Shown: positions 7,796 to 15,157 of the stretch, piece by piece
Layout: each line of letters opens with the position of its first letter
Numbering within the stretch: position 1 is the stretch's first letter
Assembly (NCBI RefSeq): GCF_014207985.1
Contig: NZ_JACHMI010000001.1
Span: forward strand, 8,477,001 to 8,541,000
Origin: Nonomuraea rubra
GTDB lineage: Bacteria; Actinomycetota; Actinomycetes; Streptosporangiales; Streptosporangiaceae
Reading direction: 5' to 3'
Length of the DNA: 64,000 nt
Notes under the pieces: model-generated
The model's database searches: none
Told to the model about the DNA's origin: nothing
Seen by the model: the letters and a program-made list of their open reading frames with translations, nothing else
Translations under genes and position numbers: made by a program

Positions 7796-9441
7796 GGCTC
7801 GGGGACGCCGTTCAGCTTGGCCCATGCGCGGGCCATCGCGATGCGCTCGGGGCCGGAGGGATGGGAGGCATAGAGGACATATTCCACCGCATCCGGCGAC
7901 AAGTCGGAAATATTCGTTATGGCGAGCCGTTTTTGCATGGCGATGAACATGGCCGGATCCCCCGTCAGGTCCAGCGCGTGCACGTCGGCCCTGGCCTCGA
8001 TGTGCCGGCTGATCACGTTCTGGGCCGGGCCCATGATCAGCGAGCCGATCGTCATGAGGCCCATGACCACGCCCACCGCCCGGGGGTCGCTGATCGAGGT
8101 GACGCCGGTGCGCCGCCGTAGCGGCTTGAGTACCAGGAACAGCGCGATCGCGCCGAAGCCGGCGCTCAGGGCGCCGATGACCGTGCCGTACAGCACGTCG
8201 TCGTACTTGGCGTGCCCCAGCTCGTGCGCCACGACCAGCTCGACCTCCCGCTGCGGGGCCCGCAGCAGCGTGTCGTAGACGACGATGCGGCGCGTGGCGC
8301 CGAAGCCGGACACGTACGCGTTGAGCGCCGTCGTGCGGCGCGAGGCGTCGGCGACCAGCACGTCCTCGACCGGTACGCCGTCACGCGCGGCCATGTCCAG
8401 CAGGTTCGTGCGCAGGGGGCCCTGCCGCATGGAGCTGAAGTCGTTGAACAGCGGCTCGAACACCACCGGGTACACGAACGACGTCACCACCGTCAGCGCG
8501 AACGCGCCCACCGCCGCGGGGATCCACCAGCGCCTGACCTTGCGCGCCAGCGCGACCAGGGCCAGCAGCATGACGCAGACCAGGAACACCTCCACGCCCA
8601 GGTTCTTCAGCCGGTCGCCCGCCCAGCCGGCCCAGTCCTGGGTCGACAGGCCGTAGTCCCGCAGGATCGTCTCGACCCAGATGCCGAGCGGCCACCTGAT
8701 CAGCTCGACGAGCGCGGTGATCACCAGGGTGCCCAGGACGACCCGCAACCACCACGGGCCCCGCAGCCTGCCCAGCACCCTGGCGCTGAACGGAGTGGCG
8801 ACCAGGATGCCGGCGATGATGATCGTGAGGGCCAGCGAGAGGTAGCTCGGCAGGGTGGTGGCCGCGTCGAACGCCTGCGCCCTGGCGATCTGGGCGGCGC
8901 TGAAGTCGCGGGCCGGGTCGGGCGGGCCACTGGTCAGTACCTGCCAGGGGGTGCTGAAGGCGGCCACGGCCACGATCACCAGGCCCAGCAGCACGAGCGC
9001 GATCGCCGCCGCCCGCGTCCCGCCGTCTCCTCCTGTCATGGGCACCTCCTCACGATGCCCCGGCACGGGCTCCGCCGCATCGCCCTGCACGTGCCGCTTC
9101 CCCTCGCCTCGCGCCGCTTCGTCGGGCGCGTGCCACTCCGCCCCGCCTCCCGCCGCCTTGCCGGGCGTGGAGCCCGCCGCGTCCCCCGGTGCCATCGTGC
9201 TGTCGGAGCGGGCGCTGTCGGGGTATGAGGTGCCCGAGTGAGCGGCGCCCGAGTGAGCGGCGCTGGGGCGGGGGTGTCCGGGCCGGGCGGCGTCCTCCGA
9301 TTCCGCCGCCTCCTCCCCGTACGAGCCATCGCCGAGCGCCGTGTCCTCATCCGGATGGCCGGCGGCGCCCACGGCGGCCATCGCGCCATCCGCCACGTCC
9401 CCTTCCCGTGCCACGTCGTCGGTGTCTCTTCGATCGTCCAT
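7792..9441 (-). CDS. M48 family (Ste24/CAAX-type) membrane metalloprotease
   Basis: A 549-residue reading whose last ~415 residues are a complete Peptidase_M48_N plus M48 protease. The zinc site is HELGH in ELVVAHELGHAKYDD, with a downstream glutamate in SRHIEARADVHALD. Several hydrophobic helices form the Ste24-like membrane barrel. It probably processes or degrades membrane proteins. Two starts are possible. The ATG at 9441 lies 11 bp after the upstream stop and adds a low-complexity Asp/Glu/Ser/Gly-rich lead of about 134 residues. The ATG at 9039 has an excellent AGGAGG site and gives the usual family length of 415. Third-position GC in the first ~50 codons of the lead (~80%) is a little lower than in the core. 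The protein is certain and the start is not. Confidence 0.85.
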   Translation of the reverse strand: MDDRRDTDDVAREGDVADGAMAAVGAAGHPDEDTALGDGSYGEEAAESEDAARPGHPRPSAAHSGAAHSGTSYPDSARSDSTMAPGDAAGSTPGKAAGGGAEWHAPDEAARGEGKRHVQGDAAEPVPGHREEVPMTGGDGGTRAAAIALVLLGLVIVAVAAFSTPWQVLTSGPPDPARDFSAAQIARAQAFDAATTLPSYLSLALTIIIAGILVATPFSARVLGRLRGPWWLRVVLGTLVITALVELIRWPLGIWVETILRDYGLSTQDWAGWAGDRLKNLGVEVFLVCVMLLALVALARKVRRWWIPAAVGAFALTVVTSFVYPVVFEPLFNDFSSMRQGPLRTNLLDMAARDGVPVEDVLVADASRRTTALNAYVSGFGATRRIVVYDTLLRAPQREVELVVAHELGHAKYDDVLYGTVIGALSAGFGAIALFLVLKPLRRRTGVTSISDPRAVGVVMGLMTIGSLIMGPAQNVISRHIEARADVHALDLTGDPAMFIAMQKRLAITNISDLSPDAVEYVLYASHPSGPERIAMARAWAKLNGVPEP

Positions 9442-9452
9442 CGGCCTCCCCT

Positions 9453-10274
9453 TCACCCGAGCTGATCCCGCACGTACGCGCGCCACCGTGCCGTCAGCGT
9501 GGCGACGGAGAGCCCCAGCGAGGCGAGCGCCCGATCGACGCCCGCCACCTGGGCTGCACGGTAGAGCCCCACCAGGGTCCCCTCACCGAACCGGTCAGCG
9601 AGGAAGCGACACGCCAGCCAGGCCTCCTGGTACGCCCGGGCCAGCCGGTCGGGGTCACGCCCATCCGCCGCGAAAGCCGCAGGTCCGGGCAAAGCGCTCG
9701 GCAGCCGTCCGGCCCGCACCTCGGCCGCCAGTTCGGCGGCGGCGACGGTCACGGGCAGCCCGGCGTCGCGGTAGCCGACGTAGTCGGCGAAACCCTCGTA
9801 CAGCCAGACGGGCAGGCCGCCGGTACCGGCCACGACGTGGGTCAGCTCGTGGGTGAGGACGACGTCCCTGCCGGTGGGGTTGAGCGTGGCGAACGCCTCG
9901 GGCACGACGATCACGCGCCGGCCGTCGGCCACGGCGGCCAGCCCGTCGAGCCGTCCCCCGCCGGCCAGGCGGGCGGCGTCACGGCCGGACTCCGGCAGCA
10001 CGACCAGGGGGCGTACGGGCCTGCCGAGCACGGCCGAGACCCGCGCGCCCGCGCTGTCGGCCCTGCGCGCCAGCTCGTCGAGCCGCTCGGCCGGAACGGT
10101 GCCGGGCCCCGCCACGGTGGAACGGGCGCCGCGGCTCACGGCCGTACGCCGTCCGGGCCACAGGCCGCGCAGCTCGGGGGGAAGGATGGGGGAACCGGGC
10201 AGCGGGGTGGCGGCGGCGGGGACGAGAAGCAGCAGGCCCGTCACCACGGCTCGCCGGCTCACCTGCTCGAACAC
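9453..10274 (-). CDS. Secreted/anchored gluzincin-like peptidase (HExxH)
   Basis: A 273-residue protein with an N-terminal signal sequence (RRAVVTGLLLLVPAAATP, a possible twin-arginine type because of the RR). Its gluzincin core has HELTH at about residues 142-146 and a nearby glutamate in WLYEGFADYVGYRD, the pattern of MA-clan peptidases. After the active site comes a helical region with RAYQEAWLACRFLADRFGE, as in Peptidase_MA-like proteins. It probably acts outside the membrane, perhaps on envelope proteins. It is followed closely by the M48 gene and may be co-transcribed with it. Confidence 0.85.
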   Translation of the reverse strand: MFEQVSRRAVVTGLLLLVPAAATPLPGSPILPPELRGLWPGRRTAVSRGARSTVAGPGTVPAERLDELARRADSAGARVSAVLGRPVRPLVVLPESGRDAARLAGGGRLDGLAAVADGRRVIVVPEAFATLNPTGRDVVLTHELTHVVAGTGGLPVWLYEGFADYVGYRDAGLPVTVAAAELAAEVRAGRLPSALPGPAAFAADGRDPDRLARAYQEAWLACRFLADRFGEGTLVGLYRAAQVAGVDRALASLGLSVATLTARWRAYVRDQLG

Positions 10275-10324
10275 GATGCCCGATCGTAGTGCTCCCCGCC
10301 GGCGGAGGGCTCCGGACGTGCGAG

Positions 10325-10370
10325 AGCCCCGTCCGGATCCAGGAAATCCTCCAGGAATCCGGACGGGGCT
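10325..10370 (-). terminator. Strong hairpin downstream of the NlpC/P60 gene
   Basis: A perfect 14-bp stem (AGCCCCGTCCGGAT at 10325-10338 with its complement at 10357-10370) with an 18-nt loop lies just after the stop of the minus-strand NlpC gene at 10374. No T tract follows, as is common in actinomycetes. Confidence 0.75.
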
Positions 10371-10373
10371 TCT

Positions 10374-10961
10374 TCACATGCCGGGTCGGACCGCGCCCAC
10401 GAAGGACGATCGGCGCCATCCGCTCAGCTTGTCGACGCGTACCCGTTCACCTGTCCGCGGCGAGTGGATCATTTTGCCCTTGCCGACGTACATGCCCACG
10501 TGGCCGAGCCCGCTGAAGAACATCAGGTCGCCAGGCTGGAGATTGCGCCAGGAGACCTTGTGCTTGGTGCGGGCGAACTGGCTGCTCGCCACGCGCGGGA
10601 GCTTGACGCCGGCCTTCTTCCAGGCGAACTGGACGAGACCGGAGCAGTCAAACGAACCAGGCCCTGTGCCTCCGTACCGGTACGGGTCACCGATCTGGTT
10701 CTTGGCCACGGCGAGGGCCTTGCGGGCCTTCATCTTCTGCCGAGCGAGCTTGGCGGCCCTTCGCTGGGCTGCTGTGGCCTTCTGGGACGTCCTGGCGGTG
10801 GTTTCCGCCTTCACCGTCGTCAGAGTGGCCGTCTCGCTCGTCGTCGCCGCCTGAGCCGTTGGGGCATGGAGGATCAGACCTCCGGCCGTCACGGTCATCG
10901 TGAGTGCTACGCCACTCAGGGCAAGGCGGGACAGGCGGGGGTTGTGCAGGGGACTAGACAG
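10374..10961 (-). CDS. Secreted NlpC/P60 endopeptidase, apparent CTG start
   Basis: A cell-wall hydrolase of 195 residues if translation starts at CTG 10961. The C-terminal NlpC/P60 domain has the catalytic Cys in GSFDCSGLVQFAWKKAG, His in GLGHVGMYVG, and a third polar residue at the HSPRTGE region; it would cleave peptidoglycan stem peptides. The ATG at 10898 has no ribosome-binding site and cuts through the signal peptide. Reading 21 codons further back gives a proper Sec signal (Arg-rich start, then LALSGVALTMTVTAGGLIL, cleavage near APTAQA). It begins at a CTG placed 5 nt after AGGAG, with no ATG, GTG or TTG available in frame. A ydaO riboswitch lies immediately upstream and a Crp-type site further upstream. 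Confidence 0.88.
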   Translation of the reverse strand: MSSPLHNPRLSRLALSGVALTMTVTAGGLILHAPTAQAATTSETATLTTVKAETTARTSQKATAAQRRAAKLARQKMKARKALAVAKNQIGDPYRYGGTGPGSFDCSGLVQFAWKKAGVKLPRVASSQFARTKHKVSWRNLQPGDLMFFSGLGHVGMYVGKGKMIHSPRTGERVRVDKLSGWRRSSFVGAVRPGM

Positions 10962-10978
10962 GATTTCTCCTTGTGTCT

Positions 10979-11136
10979 TCCACGAACGCCTACCGGGTTA
11001 GCTGACGGATTCGGGCGTGGAAGTCGCCCTACGGCGCGATGGGCGCGCCGATTCACCCCTGATCCCTTGGGGAACGTGGGATCTCTTGGGTCCCCGGCTC
11101 CGTGCCTCCTGGCTGCACGGATTCGGCAGGTCGCGT
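10979..11136 (-). promoter_or_regulatory. ydaO/yuaA c-di-AMP riboswitch
   Basis: Read on the minus strand, the leader of the NlpC gene contains the conserved blocks of the actinobacterial ydaO class in order: GCCGAATCCGTG (11127-11116), GGGGACCCA (11095-11087), GGGGTGAATCG (11059-11049) and CAGCTAACCCGGTAGGCG (11004-10987). Order and spacing match the leaders of Streptomyces and Mycobacterium rpf/NlpC genes. The class binds c-di-AMP and usually turns expression off. It ends about 17 nt before the proposed start codon, directly adjoining the AAGGAG site. Confidence 0.93.
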
Positions 11137-11376
11137 GCCCCGATCGAGATTCGATGTGGGGATGCTCGGGGTGCGACCGGCGGATTTTTTTATCTGTCGC
11201 ACATCGGGAGGGACCGATGCGGGATTCGCGGCGACATGGCTTGTTCACCGCGACGACGCCAGAAGCTACGCCGAAAGGTCAAGGATCGGCAAAGGCTGAG
11301 TCAGGTTGTAAAGATCAGCCAGAGGGGTGAGTCAAGTTGGAAACCCCTGCTGGAACACCAGGTTCCGTTACTGAAA

Positions 11377-11392
11377 TGTGACCCTGCTCACA
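11377..11392 (-). promoter_or_regulatory. Crp-type binding site
   Basis: TGTGA-CCCTGC-TCACA is a perfect match to the TGTGA-N6-TCACA consensus bound by Crp of mycobacteria and Streptomyces. It lies about 240 bp upstream of the riboswitch on the NlpC promoter side. Crp control of rpf/NlpC-type genes is known in those genera. Confidence 0.65.
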
Positions 11393-11420
11393 CTTCGAAA
11401 TCACCGAGCTTGTCAGGTGG

Positions 11421-11449
11421 CATTTGTCGCCTACGTCACATTTGTCGCC
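11421..11449 (-). repeat. 11-bp direct repeat upstream of the NlpC promoter
   Basis: CATTTGTCGCC occurs at 11421-11431 and 11439-11449, with starts 18 bp apart. It could be a pair of activator half-sites upstream of the Crp-type site. The protein that would bind is unknown. Confidence 0.4.
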
Positions 11450-11554
11450 CTTTAAACGTGAGCAACGCCACTGGGAGCGCTCCCGGGCCACCGGTCTACG
11501 ATGCGCGATAGTAGAAGCGCCGGTGACCGCGAAACGGCCTCACAACCGGCCTGC

Positions 11555-12529
11555 TTACGGGCGAACCGCTCCGACCAGGGAACGGCCGTACGCGGAGAGC
11601 TTGACGACCTTGACGACGTCGCCCGTCTGCGGCGCATGGACGATCTGCCCGTTGCCCGCGTACATGCTGACGTGCCCGAGCCCTTCGCTGAAGATCAGGT
11701 CTCCGGGCTGCAGCGCGTCGAGGTCCACCTTCCGGCTGGCCCCCCAGGACCACTGCTGCCACGTCGTACGAGGCAGCGACACCCCCGCCGCCGCCCAGGC
11801 CGCCTGGGTGAGCCCGGAGCAGTCGAAGCCCCGCGGCCCGGTGCCGCCGTAGATGTACGGCTTGCCCACCTGCGCGAACGCGAACCGCAACGCCGCCGCC
11901 GCGCTGCCCGACGCCGGACCCGTGTACTTGATGCCGGTGCTGTTCGGGTTGCCGGGGTTGTACGCCCCCAGCCTGTCCAGCAGCTTCTTCTGCTCGGCGA
12001 TCAGCTTGCGGATCTCGGAGCGCTCCTTCTCGACGGCGTCGCGCTCCTCCTCGGCCTCGTCCAGCGCGACCTCGGCCTTGTCACGCTCGGTCTTCAGCCC
12101 CTTGTTCTCGCGATCGAAGGCGGCCAGCTTCTCGGCCCGCTCGCGCGAGAGCTGCCCGGCGACGGCCCAGCCCGTGAGCATGGCCTGCGGGTTGTCCGAG
12201 CCGAACATGCCGGGCCAGGAGGTGACGTCCTCACCGAGCTTGTAGCTCTCGACGGCCATCCCGATCACCTGCGCGCGCAGCTCCGCGACGGTCTGCAGCT
12301 TGCGCTTGTAGCTGTCGTTCAGCTTCGTGTAGGTGCCCTTGGCCTTCTTGTAGCGCTCGTTCGCCTGGTTGAACTGCTCGACGACCTTGTCGGCCTTGTC
12401 GTTGAGCTTCTCCAGCTTGGCCTTGGCCTGCGCCAAGGTGGGGCGGGGATCGGCGAGGGCAGCTCCCAGCGGGGTCAGCACCAGTCCGAACGCGAGACCC
12501 GCGGCCACCGGTACCCTGCCAAACCTCAC
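11555..12529 (-). CDS. NlpC/P60 endopeptidase with coiled-coil N-domain (Rv2190c-like)
   Basis: A 324-residue secreted peptidoglycan hydrolase. It has a signal peptide (AAGLAFGLVLTPLGAALA) and two long alpha-helical/coiled-coil stretches (about residues 30-85 and 135-185, for example EEERDAVEKERSEIRKLI) that probably keep it autoinhibited. The C-terminal NlpC/P60 domain has catalytic Cys in GFDCSGLTQAAW and His in GLGHVSMYAG. The architecture matches the RipA/Rv2190c group. A GTG start at 12529 has GGGAGG 7 nt upstream. It lies about 600 bp upstream of the shorter NlpC gene on the same strand, but with its own promoter and no riboswitch. Confidence 0.93.
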   Translation of the reverse strand: MRFGRVPVAAGLAFGLVLTPLGAALADPRPTLAQAKAKLEKLNDKADKVVEQFNQANERYKKAKGTYTKLNDSYKRKLQTVAELRAQVIGMAVESYKLGEDVTSWPGMFGSDNPQAMLTGWAVAGQLSRERAEKLAAFDRENKGLKTERDKAEVALDEAEEERDAVEKERSEIRKLIAEQKKLLDRLGAYNPGNPNSTGIKYTGPASGSAAAALRFAFAQVGKPYIYGGTGPRGFDCSGLTQAAWAAAGVSLPRTTWQQWSWGASRKVDLDALQPGDLIFSEGLGHVSMYAGNGQIVHAPQTGDVVKVVKLSAYGRSLVGAVRP

Positions 12530-12539
12530 TGTATCGCCT

Positions 12540-12569
12540 CCCAGGGATTACACCTGGGGCGAAATAGTA
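12540..12569 (-). promoter_or_regulatory. Candidate promoter with inverted repeat at the start point
   Basis: On the minus strand an extended -10 (TG before TACTAT, 12569-12564) would start transcription near 12557. The perfect repeat CCCAGG-N7-CCTGGG (12540-12558) would then lie at the first transcribed bases, overlapping the GGGAGG ribosome-binding region. It may be an operator or a short leader hairpin. Confidence 0.4.
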
Positions 12570-12613
12570 CAGAAGTGGCAGGCGAGGTATCGCCAAACCC
12601 ACCAATTCGTAAT

Positions 12614-13936
12614 TTATGCGCGGCCCAGCCGGCGCAGCAGCAAGCCAGACGGAACGGGTCTGGCGCCCATCCGCCTGACGGACTCGGCCACCTCCCGATC
12701 CGACGACACCACGGCGATGGCCCGGCCGGACGGCTCGGCCCGGACGAGCTGCCGGATGAGGTCGTCGGCGATCTCCCCCGGCGCGCTGAACAGCACCCGC
12801 ACCCCGCGCGGCGCCACCACCTGCACGGGCGCGTTGAGCTCCGCACCGTCGAACACCACCGTCACCTCGACCCTGGTCTGCGCCACCAGCCCGCCCAGCG
12901 AGGTCATCAGCCGGGTGCGCTGGTCGGCGAGGGTGAGGGTGCCGTAGCCGGTCTTGGTGACGTTGTAGCCGTCGATGATCAGGTGCACCTGCGGCAGCGC
13001 GAGGAGCTGGTCGAGGAGCTGCGGGTCGTCGTCGGCCAGGGCGCGCGCGGGCACGCCGCGCACGCCGGGGCGCTCGCCGGTGACGGCCGCGACCGAGTCG
13101 GCGGGCCGGCTGATCGTGGTGGGCAGGGCCAGCTCGCGCCGGAGCCCGGCCGAGGCGTCCTGGAGGGCGTCGAGCAGCACCCGGATGCGCGCGTCCTCGA
13201 TGCTCCTGCCCTCGCGGGCGGCCCGGCGCGAGGCCTCCAGCTGTTTCTCCACGTCGGCCACCCGCTCGCGCAGCCGCCGCAGCTCGGACTCGCCGGCGCT
13301 GCCCGCGGCCGTGGCGGCCGATCTGGCCTCCTCCGCCGTGCGTTCCATCTCCTCGGCCCGCCGCGCGGCGGCCTTGGCGCGCTCGCGCGCGTCGTGCAGC
13401 TTGCGGCGCAGGTCGGAGTTCTCCGCGCGGGCGGCCTTGATCTGCTCGCGCAGCCGGTCGGCCTCCTCCTTGGCGGCGCTCTTCTGCGCGGCGAGCTGCT
13501 CGCGCAGCCGGGTGACGGTCTCCTCGCGCTCCAGGTCCTCGGCCGCCACCGCCGACTGCTCCAGGTCGGCGCGGGCGGTCTCGATCATCTCCGCCCAGCC
13601 CGGCGGCCGGGTCAGGTACGCGGCCGCGGCCACGAGCACGGGGTCGGCGGCGGGCGGCACGTTGCCCTCGGCCAGCGAGGCGACCAGCTCGGGCCAGCCG
13701 GCGGCCACGGACTCGGCGACCAGCTCGCGGAACTTCTTGTCGTTCTCGAGCTGCGCCGCGATGGGCGCGCTGCCGAGTTTGGCCCGTTTGCGGGGGTCGA
13801 ACTTGGCGATGCCGCGCAGCGGAGGCGGGATGGTGGCAGCGGGCATCGACCCGAGAACCTGGGAAGCCAGATCCACGACATTGAGCCGCACCTGCTCGGG
13901 AAGCGGGCGAGACAGGCCTTCACCCGCTGAACTCAT
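12614..13936 (-). CDS. NYN-domain (PIN-like) ribonuclease with coiled-coil N-half
   Basis: A 440-residue cytosolic protein. Residues up to about 130 are helical. A long charged coiled coil follows (about 130-260, for example AEEMERTAEEARSAATAA). The C-terminal YacP-type NYN domain begins LPQVHLIIDGYNVTKTGYG. The acidic residues of the PIN-like active site are visible in IIDGYN, VVFDGAE, IADDLI and VVSSDREV. YacP/Rae1 proteins are metal-dependent RNases acting on mRNA or stalled ribosomes; the coiled-coil half is an actinobacterial addition, perhaps for oligomerisation. The ATG at 13936 is preferred over an upstream TTG reading. It stands between NlpC genes and a divergent APH-type kinase. Confidence 0.85.
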   Translation of the reverse strand: MSSAGEGLSRPLPEQVRLNVVDLASQVLGSMPAATIPPPLRGIAKFDPRKRAKLGSAPIAAQLENDKKFRELVAESVAAGWPELVASLAEGNVPPAADPVLVAAAAYLTRPPGWAEMIETARADLEQSAVAAEDLEREETVTRLREQLAAQKSAAKEEADRLREQIKAARAENSDLRRKLHDARERAKAAARRAEEMERTAEEARSAATAAGSAGESELRRLRERVADVEKQLEASRRAAREGRSIEDARIRVLLDALQDASAGLRRELALPTTISRPADSVAAVTGERPGVRGVPARALADDDPQLLDQLLALPQVHLIIDGYNVTKTGYGTLTLADQRTRLMTSLGGLVAQTRVEVTVVFDGAELNAPVQVVAPRGVRVLFSAPGEIADDLIRQLVRAEPSGRAIAVVSSDREVAESVRRMGARPVPSGLLLRRLGRA

Positions 13937-14017
13937 CCCACTTGTCCCTTCGTGACATGCCCTTTCAGACAAGGGTACGGCTGTTGCGTACCTGACCGTA
14001 ACGGCCGCCCGAATATG

Positions 14018-14031
14018 GACAAGCGCTTGCT
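14018..14031 (+). promoter_or_regulatory. TetR-type palindrome upstream of the APH-family gene
   Basis: CAAG-CG-CTTG (14020-14029) is a perfect palindrome flanked by GA and CT. It differs by one base from the AnCAAGnnCTTGnT sites described for KstR2-type TetR regulators. It lies 50 bp upstream of the GTG start and near a TATACG -10-like box at 14038-14043. Confidence 0.45.
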
Positions 14032-14080
14032 AGGGGGTATACGACTGTCGAAGGGCACATGTCCATCCGGGAGGCACCCT

Positions 14081-15157
14081 GTGACGGAACAGCTGCGCAC
14101 TTCCACCCGTGACCTCGAAGAACTGCGGAAACGTGCCACCGTCTGGCTCCGCGCCCGGGTCGGCGCGAACGCCTCGGTGTCCGAGATGTCCAGACCGTCC
14201 GAGAACGGCCTTTCGAGCGAGACCCTGTTCTTCACCGCCACCTGGGACGGGCGGAGTACGCGCTGCGTAGCCAGGCTCGCACCTGCGGTGGAAGCCGTTC
14301 CGGTTTTTCCCTCCTACGATCTTCGGGCCCAGTTCGAGATGATGCGCCTGGCCAGGGAAAAAGCTGGGATCCCAGCGCCCAGGCCCCTGTGGTTCGAGCC
14401 GGACCCCGGCCCGCTCGGCACCCCGTTCTTCGTCATGGAACGCGCCGACGGCGAGGTGCCGCCCGACGTGATGCCGTACACGTTCGGCGGCTGGCTGCAC
14501 GACGCCTCCCCCGCGGACCAGCGCCGGCTGCAGGACGCCAGCGTGGGCATCGTCGCGGCGCTGCACCAGACCCCGTTCACGCCGGAGGAGCTGGCCCCGT
14601 TCGGCGCCGCCGGGCTGCGCGCGCACGTCGAGGCGCAGCGCGCCTACTACGAATGGGCGCACGGCAAGCGCCGGGTCCCGCTGCTGGAGCGGGCGTTCGG
14701 CTGGCTGGAGGCGCACTGGCCGGACGACCCCGGCCCCGACGTGCTGACATGGGGCGACGCCAGGATCGGCAACGTGATGTACCAGGGCTTCGACCCGGTC
14801 GCGGTGCTGGACTGGGAGATGGCCGCCATCGGGCCGCGCGAGCTGGACCTGTCCTGGATGATCTTCCTGCACCGGTTCTTCCAGGACATCACGGTCAGCG
14901 CGGGCCTGCCCGGCATGCCGGGCTTCATGCGCCGCGAGGACGTCTGCGCGACCTACCGCGAGCTGACCGGCTACGAGCCGCGCGACCTGGACTTCTACGA
15001 GCTGTACGCGGCGCTGCGGCACGGCGTCATCATGGCCAGGATCTGGCACCGCAGGATCCACTTCGGCGAGCTGCCCATGCCGGACGACCCCGACGATCTG
15101 GTGCTGCACCGGGCCACCATCGAGGAGCTGCTGGCCGGCTACGAAGCCGCGTCGTAG
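14081..15157 (+). CDS. APH/ACAD10-like phosphotransferase family protein
   Basis: A 358-residue protein of the aminoglycoside phosphotransferase/choline kinase fold. The Brenner-type catalytic loop reads LTWGDARIGNVMYQGFDP (Asp and Asn), with the metal-binding Asp in AVLDWEMAAIGPRELDLSW. The N-lobe has the hinge FFVMERADGEVPP. This sub-family, related to the kinase part of human ACAD10, is linked with fatty-acid or sterol metabolism rather than antibiotic resistance in actinobacteria. The start is a GTG with GGGAGG at the right distance; an in-frame extension to 13952 lacks support. Its last 19 bp overlap the 3' end of the convergent response-regulator gene. The KstR2-like palindrome upstream supports a lipid-related role, which is inference. 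Confidence 0.85.
   Translation: MTEQLRTSTRDLEELRKRATVWLRARVGANASVSEMSRPSENGLSSETLFFTATWDGRSTRCVARLAPAVEAVPVFPSYDLRAQFEMMRLAREKAGIPAPRPLWFEPDPGPLGTPFFVMERADGEVPPDVMPYTFGGWLHDASPADQRRLQDASVGIVAALHQTPFTPEELAPFGAAGLRAHVEAQRAYYEWAHGKRRVPLLERAFGWLEAHWPDDPGPDVLTWGDARIGNVMYQGFDPVAVLDWEMAAIGPRELDLSWMIFLHRFFQDITVSAGLPGMPGFMRREDVCATYRELTGYEPRDLDFYELYAALRHGVIMARIWHRRIHFGELPMPDDPDDLVLHRATIEELLAGYEAAS

Larger units (their letters stand above)
11137..11554. other. Long upstream region of the riboswitch-controlled NlpC gene
   Basis: No gene is visible here. On the minus strand it should hold the NlpC promoter. It contains a Crp-type palindrome, an 11-bp direct repeat, and a weak -35-like TTGACT (11335-11330) 17 bp before a poor -10-like TTTACA. 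Base composition is noticeably more A/T-rich than in the flanking genes. Confidence 0.6.

Noticed and set aside
11501..13930. Plus-strand open frame of 809 codons
   Set aside because: It is antisense to the NlpC and NYN genes, is Arg/Pro/Leu-rich with no domain, and the minus-strand proteins are clearly real.
14081..15157. Antibiotic-resistance aminoglycoside phosphotransferase
   Set aside because: The sequence fits the ACAD10-like branch and lacks resistance context, so the label would be misleading.
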